NCBI RefSeq assembly: GCF_030518195.1
Contig: NZ_JAULSC010000003.1
Coordinates: 62,001-126,000 of the forward strand
Origin: Nocardioides cremeus
GTDB taxonomy: Bacteria > Actinomycetota > Actinomycetes > Propionibacteriales > Nocardioidaceae
Reading direction: 5' to 3'
DNA: 64,000 nt
Positions within the stretch are counted from its first letter, which is position 1; the number at the start of each line of letters is the position of its first letter. Below, one piece after another: positions 40,799 through 48,500 of this stretch. The position numbers and the translations under genes were made by a program. The notes beneath the pieces were generated by a model. That model did no database searches, was not told where the DNA came from, and saw only the letters and a list, made by a program, of their open reading frames with translations.

Positions 40799-42249
40799 TC
40801 AGCGCCTGCGGCGGTCGCGTGTGCTCAGCTCCCAGCCGCGGAGTGGGTGTTGGGTGAGGTGCCATCGGGGGTCGTGGGCGCGGTGGTGGTGCCAGGAGCA
40901 GAGTGGGATGGCGTCGAGGTCGGTGTCGCCTCCTCGTCCCCAGGGGATGAGGTGGTGTATCTCGGACCAGGCGAACGGTCTCTCGCAGGTCCCGATCGCA
41001 CAGGTGTCGTGGACCAGTGACAGGGCTCTTCGTTGGTGGTGGCTGTGCAGCCGTTTCGTTCGGCCCAGGTCGAGTGGGACTGACTTCGAGTTCAGGACGG
41101 CGGGGACGAGGCCGGCCTCGCACGCCAGGCGAGTCGGCGCAGGTCGCCGGCGGCGGTGCGGGTGCCGGTGTCGAGCTTGGCGGTGCCGGTCTCGTCGGGC
41201 CCGCGCCAGTCGGGCCAGTCGGCGGGGTCGAGCTTCCCGGCCTGGGTGAGGTCGTGGGTGAGGTCCTCGGCGGTCATCGTGACCAGCAGGGTCAGGGCGT
41301 TGGCGCCGTTCCAGCCGTCGGTGGGCAGGTGCTCGATGAGCTCGCACAGGGCGTTGCCGTGGATCTCCCAGCCGGAGAGCCCGTAGCCGGGTCCGGTGGG
41401 CGCGGAGTCGTCGTACCCGGAGACCTGTTCACCGTCGGCGGTGGTGCGGGTCTTGTTGAGCCGTCGTGGGGCGGAGAGGGTCTCGAGCGCGGTGCGCAGC
41501 AGGGAGCCGTGCAGCTCGGGGATGGTGAACTTGCCGGAGTAGGTGCCGTCGCCGTTGTCGTGCAGCGCGAGGTAGGTCTCGTGCTTCGCCCGGCGTGATT
41601 CACGCCCGAGCATGATCGCTTCGTGCTTGTCGGCCAGGTCGCGGTCGACGACGTCGAGCATCCGCCGCGCTGCCTGGCGTAGCCGTTTGGGGTTCATCGG
41701 GCGCCCGGTGCGGGTCCCGATGCCGCTGGCCTTGCCGACGAGGACCTCCTCGGCGGCGGCGAGCTGCTCGGGGGTGGTCTCGAGGGGTGCCTGTTCGGCG
41801 GCGGCGACGATGACGCGGACCTGGCGGGTGGTGATCGCGCCGATGGCGTAGGCCTGCCGGGCGTGGTGGTACTTGGTGCGCAGCAGCTCCGCGATGCGCG
41901 CGCCGCCTGCGAGGACCTCGCGGGACTGTCCGGTCAGTGCGGCGGCCCAGGCGTCGGTGCCGGTGGCGGCCTCGCTGTCCGCGACCTGGCGGCGTTCGGC
42001 CTCGCCGAGCACGTCGCCCATCAGGGCGGAGGCCTCGGCCTCGAGAGCGGAGAGTGCCTGCACCAGGCCGGCGAGGTCGCCGACCGGCTGGTCCTTCAGG
42101 TCGCCTTCGCGTGCCGCGGCCATCGCGGCCCGAGCGGTCGCGACGGCCTGCGCCACCGGACCGGCCTCCGCGGTCGGGAGGCTGCTCGCGGGCACCCCGG
42201 CACCCGGGGCGGGGGCCCGGTCGCTGGTGGGGTTCTGGAGCAGCCTCAT
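40799..42249 (-). pseudogene. DUF222/HNH endonuclease-domain protein, frameshifted
   Basis: The 5' frame from ATG 42249 holds the DUF222 part (AAGREGDLKDQPVG-like helices, GAITTRQVRVIVAAAEQ, DRDLADKHEAIMLGRESRRA). It ends out of frame after GDLRRLA. The other frame continues CEAGLVPAVLNSKS, RTKRLHSHHQRRAL and the HNH nuclease motif WSEIHHLIPWGRGGDTDLD, CSWHHHRAHD. The switch near 41122-41130 looks like an extra five bases, which is unlikely to be a base-calling error. Such proteins are abundant, mobile-like repeats in actinobacteria. A decayed IS481 gene lies next to it. Confidence 0.8.
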
Positions 42250-42261
42250 GCCCACCATTCT

Positions 42262-42680
42262 CCCAAGCAAAGACGCCGATGGGAACACCAGTTCGACAAT
42301 CTGTGGAGAACTTCTCGGCCCGGGTTGAGCGAGGCCCCGTTGTCCGACAGTGGCCGTTGGGGCACGCCTTGAGCAGCGACGGCTTTGTCGAAGACGGTGA
42401 TCGCGGCTTGAAGTAGTACGAACCCCGATGGCCTGCTGCTTGACCTCGATGGTCAGCTTCGACGGGCTCGTCGTGGGACGTCGGGTCCGGGGGGCTCGAG
42501 CACGGCGGCCGGCCCGTCGACCCCCGCGCGTTTGCGCAGCTCGTAGAAGGACTTGCGGAACACGTCGTGCTCGGCACAGCACGTCGAGATCCCCCGCGGG
42601 CGCGTGATCGAGCCAGTGCCAAATCGAGCCGGGCACGGGGATGAATGGGTTCACTGGCAGCCACCGCCGAGGCCTCGGGG
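42262..42680 (-). pseudogene. IS481-family transposase remnant
   Basis: Pieces of an IS481 transposase appear in shifting frames on the minus strand. An N-terminal HTH piece reads AEHDVFRKSFYELRKRAGVDGPAA (split here: AEHDVFRKSFYEL, RKRAGVDGPAA). A later piece reads GVPQRPLSDNGASLNPGR, which covers the second catalytic Asp of the DDE core. The intervening region and the C-terminus are missing. It abuts the HNH pseudogene start. Confidence 0.7.
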
Positions 42681-42735
42681 CTGAAGTGTCACCCCCAAGA
42701 CGATTCGAAGTGTCACCGATGTCTTGATGCAGAGC

Positions 42736-42762
42736 TGTCACCGACGTCCTGAGACATGACAC
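42736..42762. mobile_element. IS481-like terminal end sequence
   Basis: TGTCACCGACGTCCTGAGAC is a typical IS481-family end in actinobacteria. Two related motifs (TGTCACC at 42686 and TGTCACCGATGTC at 42712) stand just inside, as if ends were nested or duplicated. It marks the border between the remnant and the EamA gene. Confidence 0.55.
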
Positions 42763-42848
42763 TTCTCGGCGCCGCCCGGCCGCGACCGCTCGGGCCGACG
42801 TGCGGACGTGCCGCGGGACGCCCGGGGAGGCCGTGCGAGGCTTACGGC

Positions 42849-43742
42849 GTGGTCAAGCCGGCGAGTGTCGCCTTCGTGGCGCTCGGTGTCATCTGGGGCA
42901 GCAACTTCATCTTCATGAAGTGGGCCACGGAGACCATCTCGGCGGGCCAGGTCACGCTTCTCCGGGTCCTGTTCGGGTTCGTGCCGGTGATGGCCTACGC
43001 GCTGCATCGGCGGGTGCTCGCGAGGCGCCACCTGCGCCACGCGCACCACTTCTTCGTCATGTCCTTGCTGGCGACGACGGTCTACTACTTCGCCTTCGCC
43101 GCAGGGACCGCGCTGCTCCCCTCAGGGGTCGCAGGGGTGCTCAGCGGTGCGATCCCGCTCTTCACCTTCATCAGCGCCGCGATCTTCCTGCGCAGCGAGC
43201 GAGTCACCCCGCTACGTCTCGTCGGGGTCCTCATCGGCTTCGGTGGGGTTCTCCTGACAGCTCGCCCGTGGGAGACGGGTGGCGGCGTCGATCCGGTCGG
43301 CGTGCTGTACATGCTCCTCGGGGCAGCCAGCGTCGGAGTGTCCTTCGTGTACGCGCGGAAGTTCGTCTCACCCCTCGCCATCGCTCCCGCTGCGCTCACG
43401 ACCTACCAGGTCGGACTCGCGCTCCTCACCCTGCTGCTCGTGACGGACCTCGACGGGGTCACCGCCCTCACGCAAGACACCCGAGCCACGGTAGGGGTGG
43501 TCCTCGGGCTCGGCCTGCTCGGAACGGGCGTGGCGTACATCCTCTACTACTTCATCGTGGCGACGCTCGGCGCGGTGACAGCGTCGAGCGCCACGTACAT
43601 CCCTCCCGTCGTCGCACTCGTCATCGGCTGGCTGCTCGTGGACGAGCCGCTGCACCTCCTCGACGGCGTCGCGGTGCTGCTCATCCTGAGCGGCGTAGCG
43701 GTTCTGCGAGTGCCACAGCGCCAGACTCTGCCGCGGACGTGA
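42849..43742 (+). CDS. EamA/DMT-family transporter
   Basis: 297 residues from GTG 42849, with GAGG 7-10 nt before it. Ten membrane segments form two EamA repeats. The first starts VAFVALGVIWGSNFIFMKWA and the second carries the family end motif ATYIPPVVALVIGWLLVDEP. DMT exporters move amino acids, drugs or metabolites outward. Its promoter region is now the IS481 end at 42736-42762, so expression may have changed. The substrate is unknown. Confidence 0.88.
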   Translation: MVKPASVAFVALGVIWGSNFIFMKWATETISAGQVTLLRVLFGFVPVMAYALHRRVLARRHLRHAHHFFVMSLLATTVYYFAFAAGTALLPSGVAGVLSGAIPLFTFISAAIFLRSERVTPLRLVGVLIGFGGVLLTARPWETGGGVDPVGVLYMLLGAASVGVSFVYARKFVSPLAIAPAALTTYQVGLALLTLLLVTDLDGVTALTQDTRATVGVVLGLGLLGTGVAYILYYFIVATLGAVTASSATYIPPVVALVIGWLLVDEPLHLLDGVAVLLILSGVAVLRVPQRQTLPRT

Positions 43743-43806
43743 CAGCTCCCTTGACCCCCGTCGCCCGCGGAGAGAAACTCGAAGCAGAGCTGAGGAGGCG
43801 GTCCTG

Positions 43807-44310
43807 GTGGATGAGTACCTGGTCGTGGCCAACCAGACCTTGGGTGGCGAGAAGCTCGAGCGCACGGTGCGTGAGCGCATCGAGCGAGGAGACAGCAGCT
43901 TCTTCGTGTTGGTGCCGATGACACCTCCGCACGACGAGAGCGGGTGGGCCGGCGGCTTCGTCGCCTACGAGGGCATGTCCGGCGACGAGGCGCGGGCGTG
44001 GTTCGAGCAGGACGGTGAGCACCGGCGGGCGCAGATGGAAGAGGCTCGCAGCCTGGCGGAGCGGCGGCTGGCCAGGATGGTCCAGGCGATCGAGGAGGCC
44101 GGTGCCCGGGCGGAGGGCGCCGTCTGCGACGCCGACCCGCTCGACGCCGTCAAGAAGCGGCTGGCGGAAAGCTCCTACACGGAGGTGATCGTCTCGACGC
44201 TGCCGGAGCGGCTCTCGCGCTGGCTGAAGATGGACCTGCCCAGCCGGGTGGCGCGCGCCTCGAGTGCGCCGGTGACGACGATCGAGGCGGACAGGACGGC
44301 TGACGTCTAG
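43807..44310 (+). CDS. conserved Usp-like hypothetical protein
   Basis: 167 residues from GTG 43807, with GAGGAGG upstream. It starts EYLVVANQTLGGEKLERTV and has a beta-alpha pattern like universal stress proteins: FFVLVPMTPPH, a long helical insert at about residues 55-100, then GAVCDADPLDAV and YTEVIVSTLPERLSRWLKMD. The G-2x-G-9x-G ATP loop of Usp proteins is not present. Function is unknown; related proteins occur widely in actinobacteria. Its stop overlaps the end of the convergent SRPBCC gene by 4 bp. Confidence 0.7.
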   Translation: MDEYLVVANQTLGGEKLERTVRERIERGDSSFFVLVPMTPPHDESGWAGGFVAYEGMSGDEARAWFEQDGEHRRAQMEEARSLAERRLARMVQAIEEAGARAEGAVCDADPLDAVKKRLAESSYTEVIVSTLPERLSRWLKMDLPSRVARASSAPVTTIEADRTADV

Positions 44311-44738
44311 CAGCCGCGGTTGACTTCGCTGTCGGTCTTCAACGCCAGGGCGAACCTGTCGAAGGAGGTCTGGAGGTCGGGCAGCACCCTGACCACCAGG
44401 GGCGAGAGCGGTCCGGTGACGTCCTCCACCATGCTGAAGCTGCAGGTGTCTCCCGTCGCCTCGACCTGGAAGGTTCGGCGCCCCGTGCACAGCCCGAGCG
44501 GGAGCCCCCCGGTCCACAGCATGGTGGCGGGTGCGTGGATCTCGGTGACGCCGAGCTCGGAGCCCCGGTCGGGCGCGTCCTCGGAGACGACCAGGACCCG
44601 GCGTCCCTCCAGGATGGTGCCCTCGAGACGCAGCACGCCGTTGTCCGAGGCCTCCCACCAGCCACGGTCGGTGAGCAGCCCCCACACGCGTTCCGCCGAC
44701 GCCGAGATGGCGGTGCTGGTGCTGGCGGTCGTGGTCAT
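44307..44738 (-). CDS. SRPBCC-family (polyketide cyclase/START-like) protein, paralogue 1
   Basis: 143 residues from ATG 44738. The helix-grip fold is suggested by STAISASAERVWGLLTDRGWW at the N-terminus, MLWTGGLPLGLCTGRRTFQV in the centre and a C-terminal amphipathic helix (SFDRFALALKTDSE). SRPBCC proteins bind hydrophobic ligands in a deep cavity. About half of its residues match the next gene, with shared GLCTGRRTF and FALALKTDSE/FAAALKTDSE. No ligand can be named. Confidence 0.78.
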   Translation of the reverse strand: MTTTASTSTAISASAERVWGLLTDRGWWEASDNGVLRLEGTILEGRRVLVVSEDAPDRGSELGVTEIHAPATMLWTGGLPLGLCTGRRTFQVEATGDTCSFSMVEDVTGPLSPLVVRVLPDLQTSFDRFALALKTDSEVNRGC

Positions 44739-44781
44739 CGGTGGTCCTCTCGTGCGATCGGACCCGAGAGCTGCGGTTGGA

Positions 44782-45204
44782 TCAGGCCTCGCTGTCTGTC
44801 TTCAGCGCGGCGGCGAACTGGTCGAAGGAGCCCTGGAAGTCGGGCAGCGAGCGGATGATGAGCGGGGCCAGGGGGCCGGTGAAGTCCTCGGCCATCGTGA
44901 AGCTGCAGCGGGCGGGCCCGTCCGGCTCGATCCGGAAGGTCCGGCGCCCGGTGCACAGGCCCAGGGGCATGCCCCCGGTCCAGGTCATCGACCGGGGCTG
45001 GTCGACCTCGGCGACCTTGAGCTTGAAGCCGCGCTTGGGGTCCAGCTCGGAGACCAGCTTGACCTGCTGGCCCTCGCGGATGGTGCCGGCGACGTCGACG
45101 ACCCCGTTGTCGGCCCGGTTCCACCAGTCGGTGTCGGTGAGCAGGCGCCAGACCTCCTCGGAAGGGGCGGCGATCGTGGTGCTCGTGCTCGTGGTGGTCG
45201 TCAT
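44782..45204 (-). CDS. SRPBCC-family protein, paralogue 2
   Basis: 140 residues from ATG 45204 (MTTTTSTSTTIAAPSEEVWR); an upstream GTG at 45303 would run into the coaE promoter. It is a tandem duplicate of the next gene, 43 bp apart, with WTGGMPLGLCTGRRTFRIEP and a C-terminal LKTDSEA. The two copies differ most in the loop around residues 45-65. Ligand is unknown. Divergent from coaE. Confidence 0.8.
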   Translation of the reverse strand: MTTTTSTSTTIAAPSEEVWRLLTDTDWWNRADNGVVDVAGTIREGQQVKLVSELDPKRGFKLKVAEVDQPRSMTWTGGMPLGLCTGRRTFRIEPDGPARCSFTMAEDFTGPLAPLIIRSLPDFQGSFDQFAAALKTDSEA

Positions 45205-45320
45205 CGTGTGCCCGTCGTCAGGTGGTCGAACCCCGATCGTCCCAACACCCCAGCCGCCCGGGAAGGCGCGCCCCGGGTCCGATGGGCAAAATCCTCCGGC
45301 CACGACGTAGCGTGGCGCCC

Positions 45321-45911
45321 ATGCGAGTGGGTCTCACGGGGGGTGTCGCGTCGGGCAAGAGCACCGTCGCGACGATGCTGGCCGAGCTGGGTGCCGTCGT
45401 CATCGACGCAGACGCCCTGGCGCGCGAGGTGGTCGAGAAGGGCACGCCGGGACTGGCTGCGGTCGTCGCCGAGTTCGGCGCGCAGCTGCTGACCCCCGAG
45501 GGCGACCTCGACCGGCCGGCGATGGGCCGCCTCGTCTTCGGTGACGACGCCGCGCGCAAGCGGCTCGAGGCGATCGTGCACCCGCTGGTCTTCGAGCGGT
45601 ACGCCGAGCTGGAGGCGTCCGCTCCCGAGGGTGCCCTGGTCGTGCACGACATCCCGCTGCTCGCCGAGTCGGGGCGCGCCGACGGCTTCGACGCCGTGAT
45701 CGTCGTCGACGTGCCCACCGAGACCCAGGTCGAGCGGATGCTGGGCGAGCGCGGTTGGACCCGCGAGGACGCCGAGTCGCGCATCGCCGCCCAGGCCACC
45801 CGCGAGCAGCGCCTCGCCGTGGCCACCCACGTCATCGACAACACCGGCACCCTCGACGACCTGCGGGCCCAGGTGCGCGCCGTCCACGACCAGCTGCAGG
45901 TGACCGCGTGA
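45321..45911 (+). CDS. coaE: dephospho-CoA kinase
   Basis: 196 residues from ATG 45321, with TAGCGT ending 7 nt before it. P-loop is GLTGGVASGKST at the N-terminus, followed by VIDADALAREVVEKGTPG, the substrate site, and VVDVPTETQVERMLGERGWT with EDAESRIAAQ in the lid. It phosphorylates the 3'-OH of dephospho-CoA in the last step of CoA synthesis. Many mycobacterial and corynebacterial homologues carry a fused C-terminal DUF; this one has the single-domain length. The stop shares GTGA with the next gene. Confidence 0.95.
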   Translation: MRVGLTGGVASGKSTVATMLAELGAVVIDADALAREVVEKGTPGLAAVVAEFGAQLLTPEGDLDRPAMGRLVFGDDAARKRLEAIVHPLVFERYAELEASAPEGALVVHDIPLLAESGRADGFDAVIVVDVPTETQVERMLGERGWTREDAESRIAAQATREQRLAVATHVIDNTGTLDDLRAQVRAVHDQLQVTA

Positions 45912-47251
45912 GGCGCCCCGGCGCACTGGCTGCCGCCGCGCTGAGCCTGGGGCTGCTGGTCACCGGCTGCTCCGGCACCACTGGCACCACGGACGAGACC
46001 ACCACCGTCGGCAGCGGATCGGGCACGCCGTCGGCCGACGCGACCACCGAGCCCGGGGAGCAGTCCCGGGAGCTCGAGCAGCCCGAGGAGACGGTCGACC
46101 CCGACCAGCCCACCTCGTGGGGCCCCACCGAGGGCGAGCTCGCCGAGGCCCGCGAGGTCGTGGTGCAGATGAGCCCCGAGGAGCTCGCCGGCCAGGTGAT
46201 CGTGGGCCGCTACGCCGGCACCGACCCCGCCGAGCCCGCCCGGCTCGTCTCCGACCTGCACCTCTCGGGCGTCTGCGTCACCGGCGACAACGTCGTCGAC
46301 GAGGCTCAGGTGCGCGCCACCACGGCCGCGGTCTCGCAGGCCGTCGCCGACAGCGGTCGCGACTTCCCGGCCGTGATCGGTGTCGACCAGGAGGGAGGCA
46401 CGGTCTCCCACCTGCGCGGCATCGCCACCGAGTTCCCCGCGTTCCGCGCCGCCGGCGAGGCCGTCGACGGCAACGGGCGTCGCGGGAAGACGGCGGTGCG
46501 CGACGCGGCGTACACGACCGGGCTCGAGCTGCGCGAGCTCGGCTTCACCTGGGTCTACGCCCCGGTCGCCGACGTCACGATCGGCGCCGCCGACCCCACC
46601 ATCGGCAGCCGATCGCCCTCCACCGACCCCCGTCTCGCCGCCAAGGCGACCGCGGCCGCCGTCGACGGCTTCGACCGCTCCGGCACGGTCTCGACGACCA
46701 AGCACTACCCCGGCCACGGCGGAGCCACGGCCGACAGCCACCTCACGCTGCCCGCCCTCGACGCCCCGGCCGAGGAGCTGGAGAAGCGTGACCTGAAGCC
46801 GTTCCGCGCCGCCACCAAGGCCGGCGCGCCGTCGGTGATGATCGGCCACCTCGACGTCGAGGCACTGGCTCCGGGCACCCCCTCCAGCATCGCGCCCGAG
46901 ATCTACGAGCACCTGCGCGAGGAGGTCGGCTTCGAGGGCGTGGCCATCACCGACTCCCTCGGCATGGGAGCCGTGGCGGGCATCCCCGACCTGGCCGTCA
47001 AGGCGCTCGTGGCCGGGGCCGACCTGCTGCTGATGCCGGCCGACACCCGCCGCACCCACGCCCGCGTCACCAAGGCGATCAGCGACGGCGAGGTCACCCC
47101 CGAACGCATCGAGGAGGCGGCGGTCCGCGTCGTGGCGCTGCAGATGTGGCAGGCGCGGGTCGCATCGGAGAAGAAGGTCCCCGACGACATCAGCGCCCGG
47201 GCGGCCGAGGCCGCCCGGGCGCTGGAGGTCGCGGCGTACGCCGCTCCGTGA
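45908..47251 (+). CDS. glycoside hydrolase family 3 beta-N-acetylhexosaminidase lipoprotein (LpqI/NagZ-like)
   Basis: 447 residues from GTG 45908. A lipoprotein signal ends LVTGCSG with Cys21, followed by a Thr/Glu-rich linker to about residue 70. The catalytic barrel has IGVDQEGGTVSHLRG, then KHYPGHGGATADSH near residue 265, the His-Asp acid/base loop of NagZ-type enzymes, and later GVAITDSLGMGAV with the nucleophile Asp. It removes N-acetylglucosamine from muropeptides outside the membrane in cell-wall recycling. Coupling to coaE is curious but is probably just dense packing. Confidence 0.92.
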   Translation: MRRPGALAAAALSLGLLVTGCSGTTGTTDETTTVGSGSGTPSADATTEPGEQSRELEQPEETVDPDQPTSWGPTEGELAEAREVVVQMSPEELAGQVIVGRYAGTDPAEPARLVSDLHLSGVCVTGDNVVDEAQVRATTAAVSQAVADSGRDFPAVIGVDQEGGTVSHLRGIATEFPAFRAAGEAVDGNGRRGKTAVRDAAYTTGLELRELGFTWVYAPVADVTIGAADPTIGSRSPSTDPRLAAKATAAAVDGFDRSGTVSTTKHYPGHGGATADSHLTLPALDAPAEELEKRDLKPFRAATKAGAPSVMIGHLDVEALAPGTPSSIAPEIYEHLREEVGFEGVAITDSLGMGAVAGIPDLAVKALVAGADLLLMPADTRRTHARVTKAISDGEVTPERIEEAAVRVVALQMWQARVASEKKVPDDISARAAEAARALEVAAYAAP

Positions 47252-47260
47252 CCGGTCCGC

Positions 47261-48229
47261 TCAGGCGGCCAGGTCGGGGTCGGCGAAGCGGCGCAGCTTC
47301 TGCAGCGCCTCGCGCTCGAGCTGGCGCACCCGCTCGGCGGAGATGCCGTGCTTGGCGCCGATGTCGGCCAGCTTGTGCTGGCGGCCGTCGCTGAGGCCGT
47401 AGCGCGAGCGGATGATGTCGGCCGCCCGGTCGTCGAGGTGGCCCACCAGGGCGTTGAGGCGGTCGCGGGACTCCACGTCGATGACGTTGAGGTCGGGACC
47501 GGGCGAGGTCTCCTGGGCCATCAGGTCACCCAGCGAGGTGTCGCCGTCCTCGTCGACGGGGGTGTCGAGCGAGACGTGCTCGCGGCCCCACGACAGCAGG
47601 TCGAGCACCCGGTCGATCTCCATGCCCAGCTCGAGGGCGATCTCGGCCGGCTCCGGGTCGCGACCCAGCTGGCGCTCCAGGGTGCGGCGTGCGCCGCCGA
47701 CCTGGTTGAGCTCCTCGACCACGTGCACCGGCAGCCGCACGACACGCGCCTGCTGGGCGATGCCGCGGGTGATGGCCTGGCGCACCCACCAGGTGGCGTA
47801 GGTGGAGAACTTGTAGCCCTTGGTGTAGTCGAACTTCTCGACCGCACGGATCAGGCCGGTGTTGCCCTCCTGGATCAGGTCGAGCATCGGCATCTGCGCC
47901 CGGCCGTACTTGCGGGCGATCGAGACCACCAGGCGCAGGTTGGCGGTGATGAACGTGTCGACCGCCTGGCGCCCCTGCTCGGCGAGCCACTCCAGCTCCT
48001 CCTGGGTGGCCCGGCCCGGTGCGCCGCCCTTGCGGCGACCCACGCGGCCCTCGGCCAGCAGGTGCTCGGCGTACAGGCCGGCCTCGATGGTCTGCGACAG
48101 GTCCACTTCGGCGGCGGCGTCGAGGAGCGGGTTGCGGGCGATCTCGTCGAGGTACAGCCCGACGCTGTCGCGGCCCTCGATCTCGCGGCCGGCGGCAGGT
48201 GCGGTACGGGTGGCGGTGCGGGTGGCCAT
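47261..48229 (-). CDS. group 1/2 RNA polymerase sigma-70 family factor (SigB/HrdB-like)
   Basis: 322 residues from ATG 48229. Region 1.2 is DSVGLYLDEIARNPLL; region 2 has ITANLRLVVSIARKYGR, DLIQEGNTGLIRAVEKFDYT and the -10 reader YATWWVRQAITRGIAQQ; region 3 has RLPVHVVEELNQV; region 4.2 is GISAERVRQLEREALQKLR. The short N-terminus without region 1.1 points to a group 2 sigma such as SigB or HrdD rather than the main housekeeping factor. A dyad repeat stands in its long upstream region. Confidence 0.92.
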   Translation of the reverse strand: MATRTATRTAPAAGREIEGRDSVGLYLDEIARNPLLDAAAEVDLSQTIEAGLYAEHLLAEGRVGRRKGGAPGRATQEELEWLAEQGRQAVDTFITANLRLVVSIARKYGRAQMPMLDLIQEGNTGLIRAVEKFDYTKGYKFSTYATWWVRQAITRGIAQQARVVRLPVHVVEELNQVGGARRTLERQLGRDPEPAEIALELGMEIDRVLDLLSWGREHVSLDTPVDEDGDTSLGDLMAQETSPGPDLNVIDVESRDRLNALVGHLDDRAADIIRSRYGLSDGRQHKLADIGAKHGISAERVRQLEREALQKLRRFADPDLAA

Positions 48230-48354
48230 GGAACCCCTCCTCAGTCACGTGGTCGCTCTCGCGCTCCCACGTCGTGTCCAACGCTCCCGCAGTGGCCCGG
48301 ATTCCCGTACCGCCGTGGAGCCTTCACCATCAAGGACGTCCGGCCCGACCCCGG

Positions 48355-48374
48355 AGTTGCATCGTCGAGCAACT
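48355..48374. promoter_or_regulatory. dyad repeat upstream of the sigma factor gene
   Basis: AGTTGC, 8-nt spacer, GCAACT, placed 126 bp before the sigma ATG in a 271-bp gap (48230-48500) that otherwise holds no gene I can support. It is a candidate repressor or activator site for the sigma gene. GAGGAGGGG precedes the start. Confidence 0.45.
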
Positions 48375-48500
48375 CTCAGGGACTTCTCAGGGCCTCGCAT
48401 CCTCGCTAGTTGTTCGGTGCCCCGCACGCACCGGATGCCTCTCACCCGCCGGGGTGGGACAGGTCACGTCCTCGTCACCCCCCGCGTCACGTGCACAGCC

